Source of the DNA: a virus
DNA length: 50,682 nt
Strand: one strand, 5' to 3'
IMG/VR virus record: IMGVR_UViG_3300043409_001235
Coordinates: 1 to 50,682 of that record
Notes under the pieces: generated by a model
Databases searched by the model: none
What the model saw: only the letters and a program-made list of their open reading frames with translations
Told to the model about the DNA's origin: nothing
Made by a program: the position numbers and the translations under genes
Shown: in pieces, positions 50,623 to 50,682 of the stretch
How positions within the stretch are numbered: position 1 is the first letter of the stretch
How the letters are laid out: each line of letters begins with the position of its first letter

Positions 50623-50630
50623 TATTTATA
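50623..50630 (-). promoter_or_regulatory. T4-type late promoter for the two small right-edge genes
   Basis: Exact TATAAATA on the minus strand between the stop region of the edge gene and the 86-residue gene, at a spacing that leaves a short normal leader. Confidence 0.7.
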
Positions 50631-50682
50631 CAACTTTTTTAGATTTACTCTTAGGCTTTTTGAAGATTTTATCATAATTCTT
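50626..50682 (-). CDS. C-terminal end of a gene cut by the right edge
   Basis: An open frame enters from the right edge and ends in TAA, giving the last 18 residues KNYDKIFKKPKSKSKKVV. The Lys-rich tail is plausible for a real protein end, and its stop sits at the late promoter of the next gene, as elsewhere in this genome. Too short to identify. Confidence 0.5.
   Translation of the reverse strand, partial: KNYDKIFKKPKSKSKKVV

Overview
The window is a stretch of an AT-rich genome of a T4-like contractile-tailed phage (Caudoviricetes, myovirus morphology). The diagnosis rests on T4-type virion genes in near-T4 order, read right to left on the minus strand: neck gp13-gp14-gp15, terminase gp16-gp17, sheath gp18, tube gp19, portal gp20, prohead core, protease gp21 and scaffold gp22. 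A late promoter and ribosome-binding site at the left edge point at the next gene, expected to be the major capsid protein gp23, just outside the window. The single-stranded DNA-binding protein gp32 and late-transcription co-activator gp33 are also present, as are T4-type late promoter boxes (TATAAATA). No integrase, transposase, CRISPR array or rRNA is visible. The host cannot be told from this sequence; the style (low GC, collagen-like fibres, Cys-rich motifs known from aquatic bacteria) suggests an aquatic host.

Layout. (1) 1-10,657, minus: head, packaging, neck and tail-shaft genes. (2) 10,704-27,917, minus: a large accessory block of tail or fibre proteins, tightly coupled by 1-4 nt start/stop overlaps, with collagen-like Gly-X-Y starts, TIG-like domains, Lcl/DUF1566-like domains and an extraordinary load of cysteine-rich motifs. 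(3) 27,919-41,817, minus: baseplate genes (gp8-like, a gp7-position protein, gp6, gp25, hub proteins including a 1281-residue gp27-like protein, gp53 and a gp48/54-like protein). One hub-region protein, 33,653-36,220, ends in what looks like a nucleotidyltransferase domain. (4) 41,909-45,910, plus: gp4-type nuclease, a second tail-tube-like protein, gp26-like and gp51-like proteins, then a 697-residue protein with 29 tandem 13-14-residue repeats in the place where a tape-measure gene would be expected. (5) 45,959-47,207, minus: gp32 and gp33, with a well-formed sigma70-type promoter and a leader hairpin for gp32. (6) 47,257-49,363, plus: two probable virion proteins of unknown function. (7) 49,364-50,052: an unusual small locus with a tRNA-Arg(UCU), a remnant of the same kind of tRNA 3' half, 28-bp direct repeats, and two tandem GC-rich mini-genes for Arg/Pro-rich basic peptides behind a near copy of the gp23 promoter/leader. 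(8) 50,053-50,682, minus: two small genes of unknown function and the end of a third.

Together regions 1-4 would build the prohead, package DNA, and assemble neck, tube, sheath, baseplate and fibres; gp33 would help transcribe the late genes from the TATAAATA promoters, and gp32 serves replication. The most promising unexplained items are the nucleotidyltransferase-like tail of the Cys-rich hub-region protein, the GC-rich mini-gene locus beside the tRNA, the repeat-built candidate tape measure, and the Cys-rich tail block.
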